From assembly GCA_021787595.1 (NCBI GenBank), contig JAJYLQ010000012.1, positions 1-64,000 on the forward strand: 64,000 nucleotides of DNA, read 5' to 3'. The position numbers were made by a program, and so were the translations under genes. The DNA is from Chloroflexota bacterium. Its GTDB lineage: Bacteria; Chloroflexota; Anaerolineae; Anaerolineales; Villigracilaceae. Under the pieces are notes generated by a model, which saw only the letters and a program-made list of their open reading frames with translations, searched no databases and was not told the DNA's origin. Shown here one piece after another: positions 6,736 through 14,971 of this stretch. The first letter of the stretch is position 1, and every line of letters begins with the position of its first letter.

Positions 6736-7292
6736 TTCTCGTTCCAGTTCACCGGATATACCACATACACAAAGCGCGTCCGGCTCGGCGTGCCGAACGT
6801 GATGCTCGACCCTTTCGGGATGTAAATGACATCGCCCGGGCCGCCGCGCACCTGCTCGATGCCGCGCGTGATCACCAGTTCGCCTTCAAGCACGATGTCC
6901 ATCTCGTCGTATGTCAACGTCCACTTCATCTCGCCTTTTTCGAGCGCCATGTAGCCCGCGCCCATCGGTCCGCGATCCTCTTTGACCACTACATCTTTCA
7001 GCCGGACGTTTGTACCCGGTGTGGCTGGTCCATCGAGGAACGGTTCCATGTTGACGCTCGCGCCATGCACGACTTTCAATGACGGTAACGATCCGCGTTG
7101 AGGCGAATCAAATGGCGTTTCTCTTCCAGGCTTTGAGTCTGATTCCGTTTCGCGGATGACTTTTACGCCCAGAGAGTATGCCACGTCCATGGCTTCGTGC
7201 GTGACGATGTCGTCCGCGCCCAGAAGGAGCGTGTTCGATGGCTCGCGCGCGATGCGGCGAATGTCTTCCGCGGTGAACAATTGACGCGACAT
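6732..7292 (-). CDS. eutQ: Ethanolamine utilisation cupin protein EutQ
   Basis: This 186-residue protein has an N-terminal BMC-associated module (LFTAEDIRRIA, ADDIVTHEAMDVAYSLGVKV) and a C-terminal cupin barrel (about residues 95-186) with GPMGAGYMALEKGEMKW, YDEMDIVLEGELVI and GDVIYIPKGSSITFGTPS. Enterobacterial EutQ has been reported as an acetate kinase despite its cupin fold; whether this distant copy shares that activity is unknown. If it does, it would supply the ATP-forming step missing from the cluster, though a phosphotransacetylase is still absent. The gene overlaps eutT by four bases. Confidence 0.85.
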   Translation of the reverse strand: MSRQLFTAEDIRRIAREPSNTLLLGADDIVTHEAMDVAYSLGVKVIRETESDSKPGRETPFDSPQRGSLPSLKVVHGASVNMEPFLDGPATPGTNVRLKDVVVKEDRGPMGAGYMALEKGEMKWTLTYDEMDIVLEGELVITRGIEQVRGGPGDVIYIPKGSSITFGTPSRTRFVYVVYPVNWNEK

Positions 7293-7299
7293 AACGATG

Positions 7300-7378
7300 G
7301 TTAACTAACCACGCAGGACACGAAGAGAAACGAAAACTTCGCGCTCTTCGCGTTCTTTGCGGTTCGATTAACCGCGCT
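7300..7378. repeat. Dispersed repeat (CACAAAG/cgcgaag type)
   Basis: The eutM-eutQ gap holds TTAACTAACCACGCAGGACA, then runs of 'cttcgcg' and a GGTTCGATTAACC end. It is similar in style to the repeats at 5905 and 9437. Confidence 0.5.
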
Positions 7379-7381
7379 GAC

Positions 7382-7711
7382 TTACTTTTCTTTTCCGCCG
7401 CCGCGTCCGCCGAAGGAACCCTTCGTATTTTGCGGCAGGATCATCTCGACATCGGAGTGAGGGCGAGGAATCACGTGGACCGAGGCAAGCTCGCCGACGC
7501 GCTTCGCAGCGGCCGCGCCCGCGTCCGTGGCGGCCTTCACCGCACCGACGTCGCCGCGCACCATCACGGTCACGTATCCGCCGCCGACATATTCACTGCC
7601 GATCAGCGTCACGTTGGCGGCTTTGACCATGGCATCGGCGGCTTCGATCGCGCCCACCAGGCCTTTGGTCTCCACCATCCCAAGAGCAATCATGGAAACA
7701 TCTACTGGCAT
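7382..7711 (-). CDS. eutM: BMC-H hexameric shell protein (EutM/PduA type)
   Basis: This is the only single-domain BMC shell gene in the window, so it should form the bulk hexagonal facets. The 109 residues start with the canonical [20 protein letters not shown] and continue through [19 protein letters not shown] to [12 protein letters not shown]. The pore-loop region corresponding to the usual K-x-G/S-x-x loop follows 'YVGGGY'. The tail after IPRPH is longer than in EutM and ends in a Gly-rich basic stretch ([11 protein letters not shown]), which may reach across the shell face. It sits between the aldehyde dehydrogenase and eutQ. Confidence 0.95.
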   Translation of the reverse strand: MPVDVSMIALGMVETKGLVGAIEAADAMVKAANVTLIGSEYVGGGYVTVMVRGDVGAVKAATDAGAAAAKRVGELASVHVIPRPHSDVEMILPQNTKGSFGGRGGGKEK

Positions 7712-7779
7712 AGCAAACTCCTTTGATGATAATTTTTCCGATTAGACATCGGATGTCGGGGTTGAAATGAATTCAACTC

Positions 7780-7886
7780 TGAGATCTGAGTTCTAACCAG
7801 TCTCATCGCGCTGAGCGGAGTGTAACGTAGTCGAAGCGCCCTTCGACTTTTCTCGCCGAACGCGGCTCGCTCCGCTCAGGGCGAAA
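7780..7886. repeat. Dispersed repeat (gctgagcggag...ctccgctcag type)
   Basis: The gap upstream of eutM has GCTGAGCGGAGTGTAACG followed by TAGTCGAAGCGCCC and GCTCCGCTCAGGGCGA, a palindromic unit known as filler in many genomes. A fragment of the same type (GCTGAGCTTGTCGAAGC) is nested in the insertion at 50594-50660. Confidence 0.55.
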
Positions 7887-9398
7887 CTATTTCTTCAACT
7901 CCAACAATACTTTTCTCACGATCTCATCCACTTGTGAATCAACATTGCCCGATGGAACAGATGCGGGCGAAGAATAAGAGCTACCTGTAAACAAACTTCT
8001 TTGTGCAGGTGCATCCGTCGAACCGGGGGCAAACGCTTCGGGCGGAGGAACGCGCATCTCGTAAGCCAGCTTCTTTACGTTGTAAAGATGATGCACGGTG
8101 ATGTTGTCGCCGGTGATCGCGCCCCCGATCCCGCCGGAGCCGAGCGTCATGGATGGCATCACGCCGGTCGTGTATCCCGTCGCGCCGAGCGTGCCCCACG
8201 TGTTGACCAAAATACGAAAGACCGGTTTTTCCAATCCGAATTGCATGATGACGTTTTGATCCTGCGCATGGATGACGAGCGAATGCCCGCGCCCGCCGTA
8301 TTGGATGAGTTCAATGGAACGCTCGCAGCCGGCTTCCCAGCCGTCGGCTTCGTACCAGCCAAGCACGGTGGTCAATTTCTCGCCGGAAAGCGGTTCCTCC
8401 GGGCCGACGCCTTTCAATTTGCAGACGATGATACGCGCCCAATCCGGCACGCTGAATCCATACATCTGCGCCAGTTGCTGCGGACTCTTTCCAACCGCTT
8501 TAGGATTCGGCAAATGCCCAACAAACAAATTCTTGGCAAGAATTTTCGACATTGTCTCATCGGCAAAATACGCGCCTTCGGCTTTCATCAACTCTTCGAG
8601 CCTGGATGCAATCGGGCGATCCGCAACCACGGATTGCTCGGTGGCGCAAATCACGGAATGATCGAATGCTTTCGACGAGACGATATATTTCGCGGCGCGC
8701 TGTAAATCAGCGGAGCGGTCAACATAAACCGGCACATTGCCGGGGCCAACGCCGTAAGCTGGTTTGCCGACCGAATGCGCGGCGCGCACCATATCCGAGC
8801 CGCCGGTAGCAAGGATCAGCGCTGTATATTTATGTCTCATCAATTCCTGCGTGCCGGGCAGTGTGATGCGTGTCATGCACGAGATCAATCCCTTTGGCAT
8901 TCCGGCGCGTTCGCCAGCTTCGGCCATAATACGGATCGTCTCGACACAACACTTGTAAGCAGACGGATGCGGGGCAACCACAATCGCATTGCGCGCCTTG
9001 ACCGCGATCAGTGTTTTGAACATCGTCGTCGAAGTTGGATTCGTGCTAGGAGTCAGCGCGGCCACCACGCCCATCGGCCAGGCAATATCGTACGTTCCTT
9101 TTTGCGGATCGTGCCCGATCACGCCGACCGTTGGAATGTCTTTGATCGCGTCCCAAAGGATCTTCGACGAAAGCACATTCTTGAGAACTTTATGTTCTGG
9201 AACGCCGTAGCCTGTTTCCTCGACTGCCATCTTTGCCAGCGACTGGGACGCATCATACGCGGCTTGCGCCATCGCCGCGCAGATGCGATCCACTTCAGCC
9301 TGAGTCGCGTGAAGGAATTTTTGCTGCGCCTCGCGCGCCTGTACAGCCAGCGTGCGTGCTTCTTGAATGGAGAGAAGATCGTTATCAAGGTCTGCCAT
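7887..9398 (-). CDS. eutE: Acylating acetaldehyde dehydrogenase (EutE-like), BMC cargo
   Basis: This 503-residue enzyme should oxidise acetaldehyde with NAD+ and CoA to acetyl-CoA inside the shell. The catalytic cysteine is in HSVICATEQ (Cys251), and the CoA-acylating EutE/PduP pattern is supported by ALTPSTNPTSTTMFK and GGSDMVRAAHSVGKPAYGVG. The last residues after a Ser/Pro-rich linker are VDEIVRKVLLELKK, a typical C-terminal encapsulation peptide; in EutE and PduP the peptide is N-terminal, so this copy has it at the other end. The start at 9398 (MADLDND) is preferred over an in-frame start at 9416. It is the only aldehyde dehydrogenase in either BMC cluster. Confidence 0.92.
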   Translation of the reverse strand: MADLDNDLLSIQEARTLAVQAREAQQKFLHATQAEVDRICAAMAQAAYDASQSLAKMAVEETGYGVPEHKVLKNVLSSKILWDAIKDIPTVGVIGHDPQKGTYDIAWPMGVVAALTPSTNPTSTTMFKTLIAVKARNAIVVAPHPSAYKCCVETIRIMAEAGERAGMPKGLISCMTRITLPGTQELMRHKYTALILATGGSDMVRAAHSVGKPAYGVGPGNVPVYVDRSADLQRAAKYIVSSKAFDHSVICATEQSVVADRPIASRLEELMKAEGAYFADETMSKILAKNLFVGHLPNPKAVGKSPQQLAQMYGFSVPDWARIIVCKLKGVGPEEPLSGEKLTTVLGWYEADGWEAGCERSIELIQYGGRGHSLVIHAQDQNVIMQFGLEKPVFRILVNTWGTLGATGYTTGVMPSMTLGSGGIGGAITGDNITVHHLYNVKKLAYEMRVPPPEAFAPGSTDAPAQRSLFTGSSYSSPASVPSGNVDSQVDEIVRKVLLELKK

Positions 9399-9436
9399 AA
9401 TCACTCTTTCAACCACAACCCCGTTAGAGTGCGGGG

Positions 9437-9508
9437 CTTAAGACACAAAGGGCACGAAGAAAGAAGGAAAGATGAAAGAATCTTCGCGGCCTTAGCGACT
9501 TCGCGGTT
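9437..9508. repeat. Dispersed repeat (CACAAAGGGCACGAAG type)
   Basis: The eutL-aldehyde dehydrogenase gap holds GACACAAAGGGCACGAAG followed by 'cttcgcggccttagcgacttcgcgg', a member of the same family as 5905-5964 and 26846-26942. Confidence 0.5.
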
Positions 9509-9510
9509 CA

Positions 9511-10167
9511 TCAATAGTTCATCGGTTGACTTGCCACTTCCAACACTTTATTTTGAAATGCAACAGCCGCGGCTTTGCAGGCGGGCTGGTCGCCGGTCAG
9601 CATCACGCCCATGTAGTTCGTCTCCGAAGGCGGCATGGTCAACGAAACGATTCGCACATCCGCGGCTTTGAGCGCCGCATCCAATGCGACCAGGCCTTCG
9701 TTCGGCGGTGCGATCAGATAAGCAATCGGCGTGCCGACGGGAATATCGCAGACTTTCGAAAGGTAGGTTCCGGTGCGCGAGATGACATGCGGGAAAAAGG
9801 CGATGGAACCATCTTCATTGGCGGAATACCAGAGCGCCTCGTTCTTCAAGTATTGGACCGCGGCATTGAGTCCGGCTCGGACTTCGGCGGGATCGGGTCC
9901 CGCTAAAATTGCCATGATCTCGCCTGACAATTTTCCCGACGTATGCTTCGCGCCCGCGTAGAACGAATGCGCGTACACGACTTCCACATCAGCCATCTTC
10001 GTGGCTTCGTCAATGGATACGTACGTTGCGTCGTCGTTGTCCGCGCTGATGAGGCCGATGGACAGTTGATCGTCGCGGAGCTTGAGTCGACTCGCGAAGC
10101 TGCGATCCACTTGCGGAATCAATTGAACACATAACGGCGTTGCATAAATTGGGTCGAGAATTGCCAT
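9511..10167 (-). CDS. eutL: BMC-T shell protein EutL
   Basis: This 218-residue tandem-BMC-domain protein has the same length and pattern as EutL, a trimer with a gated pore. The opening PIYATPLCVQLIPQVDRSFA and LGLISADN-like block (SIGLISADNDDATYVSIDEA) are characteristic, as is SFYAGAKHTSGKLSGEIMAI. The second domain runs from about residue 110 (WYSANEDGSIAFFPHVIS) to the end. The start at 10167 has GAGGAA at good spacing; an ATG two codons upstream is too close to that site. It lies between eutC and the aldehyde dehydrogenase, separated from eutC by a palindromic repeat. Confidence 0.92.
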   Translation of the reverse strand: MAILDPIYATPLCVQLIPQVDRSFASRLKLRDDQLSIGLISADNDDATYVSIDEATKMADVEVVYAHSFYAGAKHTSGKLSGEIMAILAGPDPAEVRAGLNAAVQYLKNEALWYSANEDGSIAFFPHVISRTGTYLSKVCDIPVGTPIAYLIAPPNEGLVALDAALKAADVRIVSLTMPPSETNYMGVMLTGDQPACKAAAVAFQNKVLEVASQPMNY

Positions 10168-10180
10168 AGTCATTTCCTCA

Positions 10181-10261
10181 TGTCGTTGCGAGTCTTCGAG
10201 AAGCAATCTCCTCGCTGATCGGAGATTGCCACGTGGCGCCCTGGCGCCACTCGCAATGACA
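10181..10261. repeat. Palindromic dispersed repeat, TGTCATTGCGAG family
   Basis: An 81-bp unit begins TGTCGTTGCGAG and ends CTCGCAATGACA, with GTGGCGCCCTGGCGCCAC near the right end. The same terminal 12-mers bound units at 12858-12971, 18674-18713, 56413-56516 and others. It ends immediately at the eutC stop codon. Confidence 0.8.
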
Positions 10262-11248
10262 TTACTTAGCCAGCTTCAATTTCACGCCTGACGCCTGGTT
10301 CTTTCGCATCTTCTGTGCGATTTGTACCACATACGCGCCGGCTTCGAGCGGATTCGTTCCACCGTTTTCAAAGATGTTGCAGACCACATCGCGGTCGGCG
10401 TCGGTGTCGCCGTATTTCGGTTTATAGCCCATGTACGCGCTCATCGACTCAGCGCGGCCCAGGCCGGGACGCTCTCCGATCAACAGAACCACCACATCCG
10501 GTTTGATGAGTTCGCCAACATCGTTCATCACGCCGACGCGCGCGTACTTTATGAAAAACGGTGTTCCAAAAGTCAGATTTGCATTTTGCACGCCCTGTCT
10601 GATGACCGGAAACATCTGGCGCAGATTCGCTTCGATTGCCGCGGCGGATAAGCCGTCGCCAACGACCAATTGGACATTCACGTTCTTCTGGCATTTCTCG
10701 TTGATGATATGTTTGGCATCATCACTCAACTGGCGTCCAAGATCGGGACGCAGCAAATATTCCTGTTTGCCGCCTTCGACTTTGGTTTGAACGGTAAACA
10801 GATTGAATTCGTCGAGCAGTTTCTGATCCACGTCACGATATAAAGCATCCTGCGTAATTGCGTGATCGCCCTGGAACAATAATAATGAAGCCGTGCTGTA
10901 ACGCGGACCGGCGCGTCCAACGCCGATGCGCGCCGTGGTCGAAGCCATCAGCGCGCGCAGACCGTTTGCGTCTTTCGGGTTTTTGACGCGCGGCGTCATG
11001 CGCGCTTGCGGAGTCGTTGGGTCAGGCAGATCAATGTTCAGTGCGGCGCTTGAGCCGGTTGCGCGCGGTTTGACGGGGACAACGGAGGGCGATGATAAAG
11101 CCGTCGAAACGGGAGCCGATGCAAAGTCGGATGAAGAAGCGAGGGATTGCTTCGCTTTGCCCGCAATGACATTTGTTTTCACTGCTCCCGATTCTTTTAA
11201 TTCGCGAACAATCGCATCCACAATCGCGGCTAGTTGGGCGTCATCCAT
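10262..11248 (-). CDS. eutC: Ethanolamine ammonia-lyase small subunit EutC
   Basis: EutC forms the adenosylcobalamin-dependent ammonia-lyase with EutB, splitting ethanolamine to acetaldehyde and ammonia. The 328-residue protein is slightly longer than E. coli EutC because of a low-complexity linker (about residues 25-85). The N-terminal helix (DAQLAAIVDAIVRELKESG) matches the known EutC encapsulation peptide. The conserved core shows GVGRAGPRYSTASLLLFQGD, VVGDGLSAAAIEANLRQ and LLIGERPGLGRAESMSAY, the last two binding the cobalamin tail side in known structures. It follows eutB after a 225-bp gap holding a palindromic repeat. Confidence 0.95.
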   Translation of the reverse strand: MDDAQLAAIVDAIVRELKESGAVKTNVIAGKAKQSLASSSDFASAPVSTALSSPSVVPVKPRATGSSAALNIDLPDPTTPQARMTPRVKNPKDANGLRALMASTTARIGVGRAGPRYSTASLLLFQGDHAITQDALYRDVDQKLLDEFNLFTVQTKVEGGKQEYLLRPDLGRQLSDDAKHIINEKCQKNVNVQLVVGDGLSAAAIEANLRQMFPVIRQGVQNANLTFGTPFFIKYARVGVMNDVGELIKPDVVVLLIGERPGLGRAESMSAYMGYKPKYGDTDADRDVVCNIFENGGTNPLEAGAYVVQIAQKMRKNQASGVKLKLAK

Positions 11249-11335
11249 AACTTATCTCTTGCGATCTGTGTAGGATGCGTTCTCGCTAACGCATCCGGCG
11301 GCGTTAGAAAAAACGCCGACTATCATACAGCGCAA

Positions 11336-11433
11336 GGTCAGGCTCAAGCCGCCGTCTCGAAGATCCCGCGCAGCGGGACCGGCGGCGTCCAGGCTGCGCT
11401 GAGGACGGCGCAGCGAGCCACTTTGCGCTGTAA
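11336..11433. repeat. GC-rich inverted repeat in the eutB-eutC gap
   Basis: Ends TACAGCGCAA (11337-11346) and TTGCGCTGTA (about 11423-11432) are perfect complements and enclose GC-rich sequence with internal palindromes (CCCGCGCAGCGGG). It occupies the largest gap of the eut operon. I did not find another copy in the window. A hairpin here could change the EutB:EutC expression ratio. Confidence 0.5.
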
Positions 11434-11473
11434 TACTATGGAATAAAAGAAAAGTCCGCGAATGATTCACAAT

Positions 11474-12841
11474 CTATCTCTTCAGAAAGATGGACGGGTC
11501 GCCGGCTTTTTCGGTCAGCACACCATCTTTCATCAAGCCGAGGTCAACCATCCATTTTTCGAATTCGGGCGCGGGACGAAGTTTGAATAATTGCCGCAGG
11601 GCGGGCGCATCATGAAATGAAGTGCTTTGATAGGAAAGCATCGAGTCGTCGCCCATGGGGAGTCCCATAAAATAATTGCACCCCGCGGCGGTGAGCATGA
11701 CTGCGAGATTCTCAATGGCGTTTTGATCGGCGCGGGCATGATTAGTATAACAGGCATCACACCCCATCGGAATACCGGTGAGCTTGCCCATGAAATGATC
11801 TTCGAGTCCGGCGCGCTGAATTTGGCGCGCATCGTAAAGATATTCGGGACCGATAAATCCAACGACGGTATTGACTTGATAAGGATGATAACGTTTCGCA
11901 AATCCGTAACAACGCGCTTCCATCACGAGCTGATCCCAGCCATTGTGCGCGTCAGCGGAAAGCTCGGAGCCTTGTCCCGTTTCAAAGTACATGAAGTTCG
12001 GACCTTTGGGGAAGCAGTGCTTTTTGGCAAGTTCGTACGCTTCGTCAATCATGCCGACGGAGATGCCGAATGAGTCATTTCCTTTTTGCGAACCCGCGAT
12101 GGACTGGAAAACCAATCCAACTGGCGAGCCGGATTGCATACATTTCATCTGTGTTGTGACGTGTGACAGCACACAATTCTGTGTTGGAATGTTCCAGGTC
12201 CTGATGATGTCATAAGACATATCGAGCAGACGGGCAACGGAACTGTAAGAATCATCAACCGGATTGATCCCGATAACTGAGTCGCCAGAACCGTAAGACA
12301 AGCCTTCATAGATTTCGGCGCGGATGCCTTCGGGCGAATCAGTTGGATGATTGGGCTGGTTGCGCGAAGAAAGCGTTCCCGGCATGCCGATGGTGTTGTT
12401 GCAATGCGCGCTGACGGGCATCTTTTTCGCGCCATACATCAAATCGAGATTGGACATCAGCTTCGTGACGCCCGCGATCATTTCAGCAGTTAATCCGTTG
12501 GAGGCGCGATGGATCATTTCGGTAGTGGTCGTATCCGCTAAAATCCATTCGCGGAATTCGCCAACGGTCCAGTCCTTGATTTCATTGTAAACCGACTCAT
12601 CCACTGCATCTTGGATGACGCGCGTAATTTCATCCTGGTCATACGGCACGGCGGGACTTTCGCGCAAAACCCAAAGCGGCACTTCCGCTAAAACCAATTT
12701 GGCCGCGACGCGTTCCGCGGCGGTCTCCGCGCCCACGCCCGCGAGACGATCACCCGATTTCTCCTCGTTGGCTTTGCCCATGAGGAGTCGGATATCCGGG
12801 AATTCGTAGGTCTTGCCGTGCAGTTTCGTGCGGAGCAGCAT
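11474..12841 (-). CDS. eutB: Ethanolamine ammonia-lyase large subunit EutB
   Basis: EutB is the catalytic TIM-barrel subunit of ethanolamine ammonia-lyase. This 455-residue copy is the usual length and has strongly conserved blocks: DTTTTEMIHRASNGLTAEM, MPVSAHCNNTIGMPGTLSSR, SYGSGDSVIGINPVDDS, QSIAGSQKGNDSFGI, ETGQGSELSADAHNGWDQ and MGCDACYTNHARADQN. These include the substrate-binding and cobalamin-contacting residues of the known structures. No encapsulation peptide is visible, so it probably enters the shell bound to EutC. A TGTCATTGCGAG repeat separates it from eutA. Confidence 0.97.
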   Translation of the reverse strand: MLLRTKLHGKTYEFPDIRLLMGKANEEKSGDRLAGVGAETAAERVAAKLVLAEVPLWVLRESPAVPYDQDEITRVIQDAVDESVYNEIKDWTVGEFREWILADTTTTEMIHRASNGLTAEMIAGVTKLMSNLDLMYGAKKMPVSAHCNNTIGMPGTLSSRNQPNHPTDSPEGIRAEIYEGLSYGSGDSVIGINPVDDSYSSVARLLDMSYDIIRTWNIPTQNCVLSHVTTQMKCMQSGSPVGLVFQSIAGSQKGNDSFGISVGMIDEAYELAKKHCFPKGPNFMYFETGQGSELSADAHNGWDQLVMEARCYGFAKRYHPYQVNTVVGFIGPEYLYDARQIQRAGLEDHFMGKLTGIPMGCDACYTNHARADQNAIENLAVMLTAAGCNYFMGLPMGDDSMLSYQSTSFHDAPALRQLFKLRPAPEFEKWMVDLGLMKDGVLTEKAGDPSIFLKR

Positions 12842-12857
12842 AATGGCTCTTATTTTA

Positions 12858-12971
12858 TGTCATTGCGAGTGGCGCCTAAGCGCCACGTGGCAATCTTATG
12901 GAACTACTACTCTGCGAATCACTTGAGATTGCTTCGTCGTGGCGCCAACAGCGCCACTCCTCGCAATGACA
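12858..12971. repeat. Palindromic dispersed repeat, TGTCATTGCGAG family
   Basis: A 114-bp unit with perfect 12-bp terminal inverted repeats (TGTCATTGCGAG at 12858, CTCGCAATGACA ending 12971) and internal GAGATTGC/GCAATCT and GGCGCC blocks. It fills the eutA-eutB gap. Confidence 0.85.
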
Positions 12972-12980
12972 GGCATAAAA

Positions 12981-14441
12981 CTAATGATAGAAAATCAAAG
13001 TCTTCACGCTCAACGGGACGACGCGTCCATCCATAAGCGGAGTGCCCAAATCAATGTAGTCGCCTTCCGATAAGCCAACTTGATCAATGACCAGTAAAGA
13101 ACGTTCGGGAGCGAGACCTTTCAGCGTTTGTCCTAACGCTTGGGCATAATCGCGTTCGATGATGACAACCAGCGGTCGTCCCTTCGGCATTGTATCTGAA
13201 AATTCGCGCAGGCCGCTTGCGAGTTGTGAGAGCGAAGTATAGTCGAGCGGACGGTTTAGTTCAAGCGCAATGGCAAATGGATCGGTCGAAATGTTCACAT
13301 CCCAGCGGCGAACGGCTTCAGCAATTGCCATCGAAATGACAGACGGTGCAGGGGCGGGGTCGTCCCGCCCAGATGCAAGCATTGGCCGAATCACCGGCAC
13401 GTTCTTCATCGGCAGGATTTCACGCTCGGCCCAAATCGTCGAGCCGGATAATGTCACAGTTTGCGTGCTTGCGCCCAAAACAGTTGCACGCAGCGTTTCT
13501 GCGGGACGCGCAATTTCATACGAATTCAAAACTGAATGCTGGCGCAAAGACTCCGCGAGCAAAGGGCCGACATCATCATGAACCGTTGCGTCTGCGACAG
13601 AATCAATTTTGATCGGGTTGTAATAATAATGTCCGATGCCGCCCGAAAACATCAACACTGTTCCTTTGCCCGAAACTGGCGCGGGCGGCGTAAGATACAC
13701 TTTTTGCGCCAGCGGCGAGGATGTGCCCTCGATCAACTCGACCGCCAGATCCGCCATGCGATTCGTGAAGCGGCGCAGATCATCGAGCGACGGCGAATCA
13801 CCGATTATCAATTCCAAATTACAGTCTTTTAAAATGTGCTTTGCAGGCTCGGCGATGTGACGAACTAAGCCGCTTCCGCGCTCGACCTCGAGGATGCGCC
13901 CGCCAAAATTCATTGCCGCGCCGCTGACGTAGTTTCCGTTTTCAAACGTCACGCTGTTGGCGCTTCCGCCGCCGATATCAACATTCGTGACGGTTGCATA
14001 ATGCGTCTGCGAATAGAGCGCCGCGCCCGCGCCTTTGCCCGCGATGAGGCTTTCCACATTGGGTCCCGCCACGCTGACGACAAATTCTCCAGCCAAGCCC
14101 GAAAGCGCGCGCAGGATTTCATCCGCATTTTTCTTTTTGGCTGTCTCACCCGTGATGATGACCGCGCCGGTTTCGACTTGCTTTGGATCAACGTTTGCCG
14201 CGGCATATTCGCGCCGCACGATTTCGTTGAGTTTGTCCGCATCAACAGTTTCATAATCCTTGAGCGGCGTAAAAACAATCGGGCTTTGATAGATCACGGC
14301 GCGGTCGGTGATGTTGATGCGCGGAATTTGTCCGGGGCGCGCCGCGTCTGTAAGACTCAGGCGCGAAAAAACAATCTGCGTGGTGGTGGTTCCCACATCC
14401 ACGCCAACGGAAAGCAGATCGTGTGCCTCGCTGTCTGGCAT
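12981..14441 (-). CDS. eutA: Ethanolamine ammonia-lyase reactivating factor EutA
   Basis: EutA is the ATPase that removes damaged cobalamin from inactivated EutBC. The 486-residue sequence shows an actin/Hsp70-type ATPase fold: SVGVDVGTTTTQIVFS (phosphate 1), the conserved GETAKKKNADEI, NVDIGGGSANSVTFENG (phosphate 2) and MFSGGIGHYYYN (adenosine). ATVLGASTQTVTLSG also matches EutA. It lies between eutN and eutB as the second gene of the operon. Confidence 0.95.
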   Translation of the reverse strand: MPDSEAHDLLSVGVDVGTTTTQIVFSRLSLTDAARPGQIPRINITDRAVIYQSPIVFTPLKDYETVDADKLNEIVRREYAAANVDPKQVETGAVIITGETAKKKNADEILRALSGLAGEFVVSVAGPNVESLIAGKGAGAALYSQTHYATVTNVDIGGGSANSVTFENGNYVSGAAMNFGGRILEVERGSGLVRHIAEPAKHILKDCNLELIIGDSPSLDDLRRFTNRMADLAVELIEGTSSPLAQKVYLTPPAPVSGKGTVLMFSGGIGHYYYNPIKIDSVADATVHDDVGPLLAESLRQHSVLNSYEIARPAETLRATVLGASTQTVTLSGSTIWAEREILPMKNVPVIRPMLASGRDDPAPAPSVISMAIAEAVRRWDVNISTDPFAIALELNRPLDYTSLSQLASGLREFSDTMPKGRPLVVIIERDYAQALGQTLKGLAPERSLLVIDQVGLSEGDYIDLGTPLMDGRVVPLSVKTLIFYH

Positions 14442-14451
14442 ATCTTTACGC

Positions 14452-14527
14452 GCTGATTACTGTCTACTGCTTACTACTCACTGCTTACTGCTCACTGCTT
14501 ACTGCTCACTGACCACTGCTCACTGCT
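14452..14527. repeat. Short degenerate tandem repeat (actgctcactgctta)
   Basis: About ten copies of a 7-8 base unit (ACTGCTC / ACTGCTT variants) fill the eutN-eutA gap and overlap the last codons of eutN. On the other strand this reads AGCAGTGAGCAGTAAGCAGT, the same motif as at 42129-42178 and 46405-46505. Confidence 0.8.
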
Positions 14528-14810
14528 TTTGATAGGTGAATTTCCCGCCCGATTCGAGCGAGTCGATCACGCCAACAATGACCGAGTCAACCGACGCGTT
14601 TTGGGTGAGTCCGGTATAGCGCGCGGACGAGCCTTCGGTAACGATGACCAGATCGCCCGTCCCCGCGCTGACCGTATCTACCGCGATATACGGTTCGCCG
14701 GTGGGTTTGCCTTCCGTATCCGCAGCGCGCACGATCAACAGCTTGCGCCCGCGCAAAGCTTCGTCTTTGATGGTGGAAACGGTCGAACCAATGACAAGTG
14801 CGATTCGCAT
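14520..14810 (-). CDS. eutN: BMC-P pentameric vertex protein EutN
   Basis: This 96-residue protein is an EutN/CcmL-family pentamer that caps shell vertices. It has the family pattern VIGSTVSTIKDEALRGRKLL, then IAVDTVSAGTGDLVIVTEGSSAR and DSVIVGVIDSL. It is most similar in the window to the vertex protein at 27980, which supports a recent duplication linking the two clusters. The start at 14810 has GAGG four bases upstream; in-frame codons further upstream are not conserved. It is the first eut gene downstream of the candidate promoter at 14878-14906, and its end lies in a short tandem repeat. Confidence 0.93.
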   Translation of the reverse strand: MRIALVIGSTVSTIKDEALRGRKLLIVRAADTEGKPTGEPYIAVDTVSAGTGDLVIVTEGSSARYTGLTQNASVDSVIVGVIDSLESGGKFTYQKQ

Positions 14811-14877
14811 GGTGGCCTCACAAATTAACGGTTGTGAAATCCTTTGGAATGGAACACGAATGAGCCGATCTTTTCTG

Positions 14878-14906
14878 ATTGTACAGGATGAATGATATTT
14901 GGGCAA
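14878..14906 (-). promoter_or_regulatory. Candidate promoter of the eut operon
   Basis: On the minus strand TTGCCC (14906-14901), a 17-bp spacer and TACAAT (14883-14878) form a reasonable sigma-70 promoter about 68 bases upstream of the eutN start. This would let the eut operon start independently of the upstream MFS gene. No operator or riboswitch structure was seen in the leader. Confidence 0.4.
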
Positions 14907-14971
14907 ATCCGGGCCGCCAACTCTTTAGCGCGAATCAGCGTCATTGTTCAGACCATTTCCTTCTGCAAGGA

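Noticed and set aside
8001-9671. Long plus-strand open frames opposite the aldehyde dehydrogenase
   Set aside because: Antisense shadows of a well-conserved gene, without ribosome binding sites or family features.
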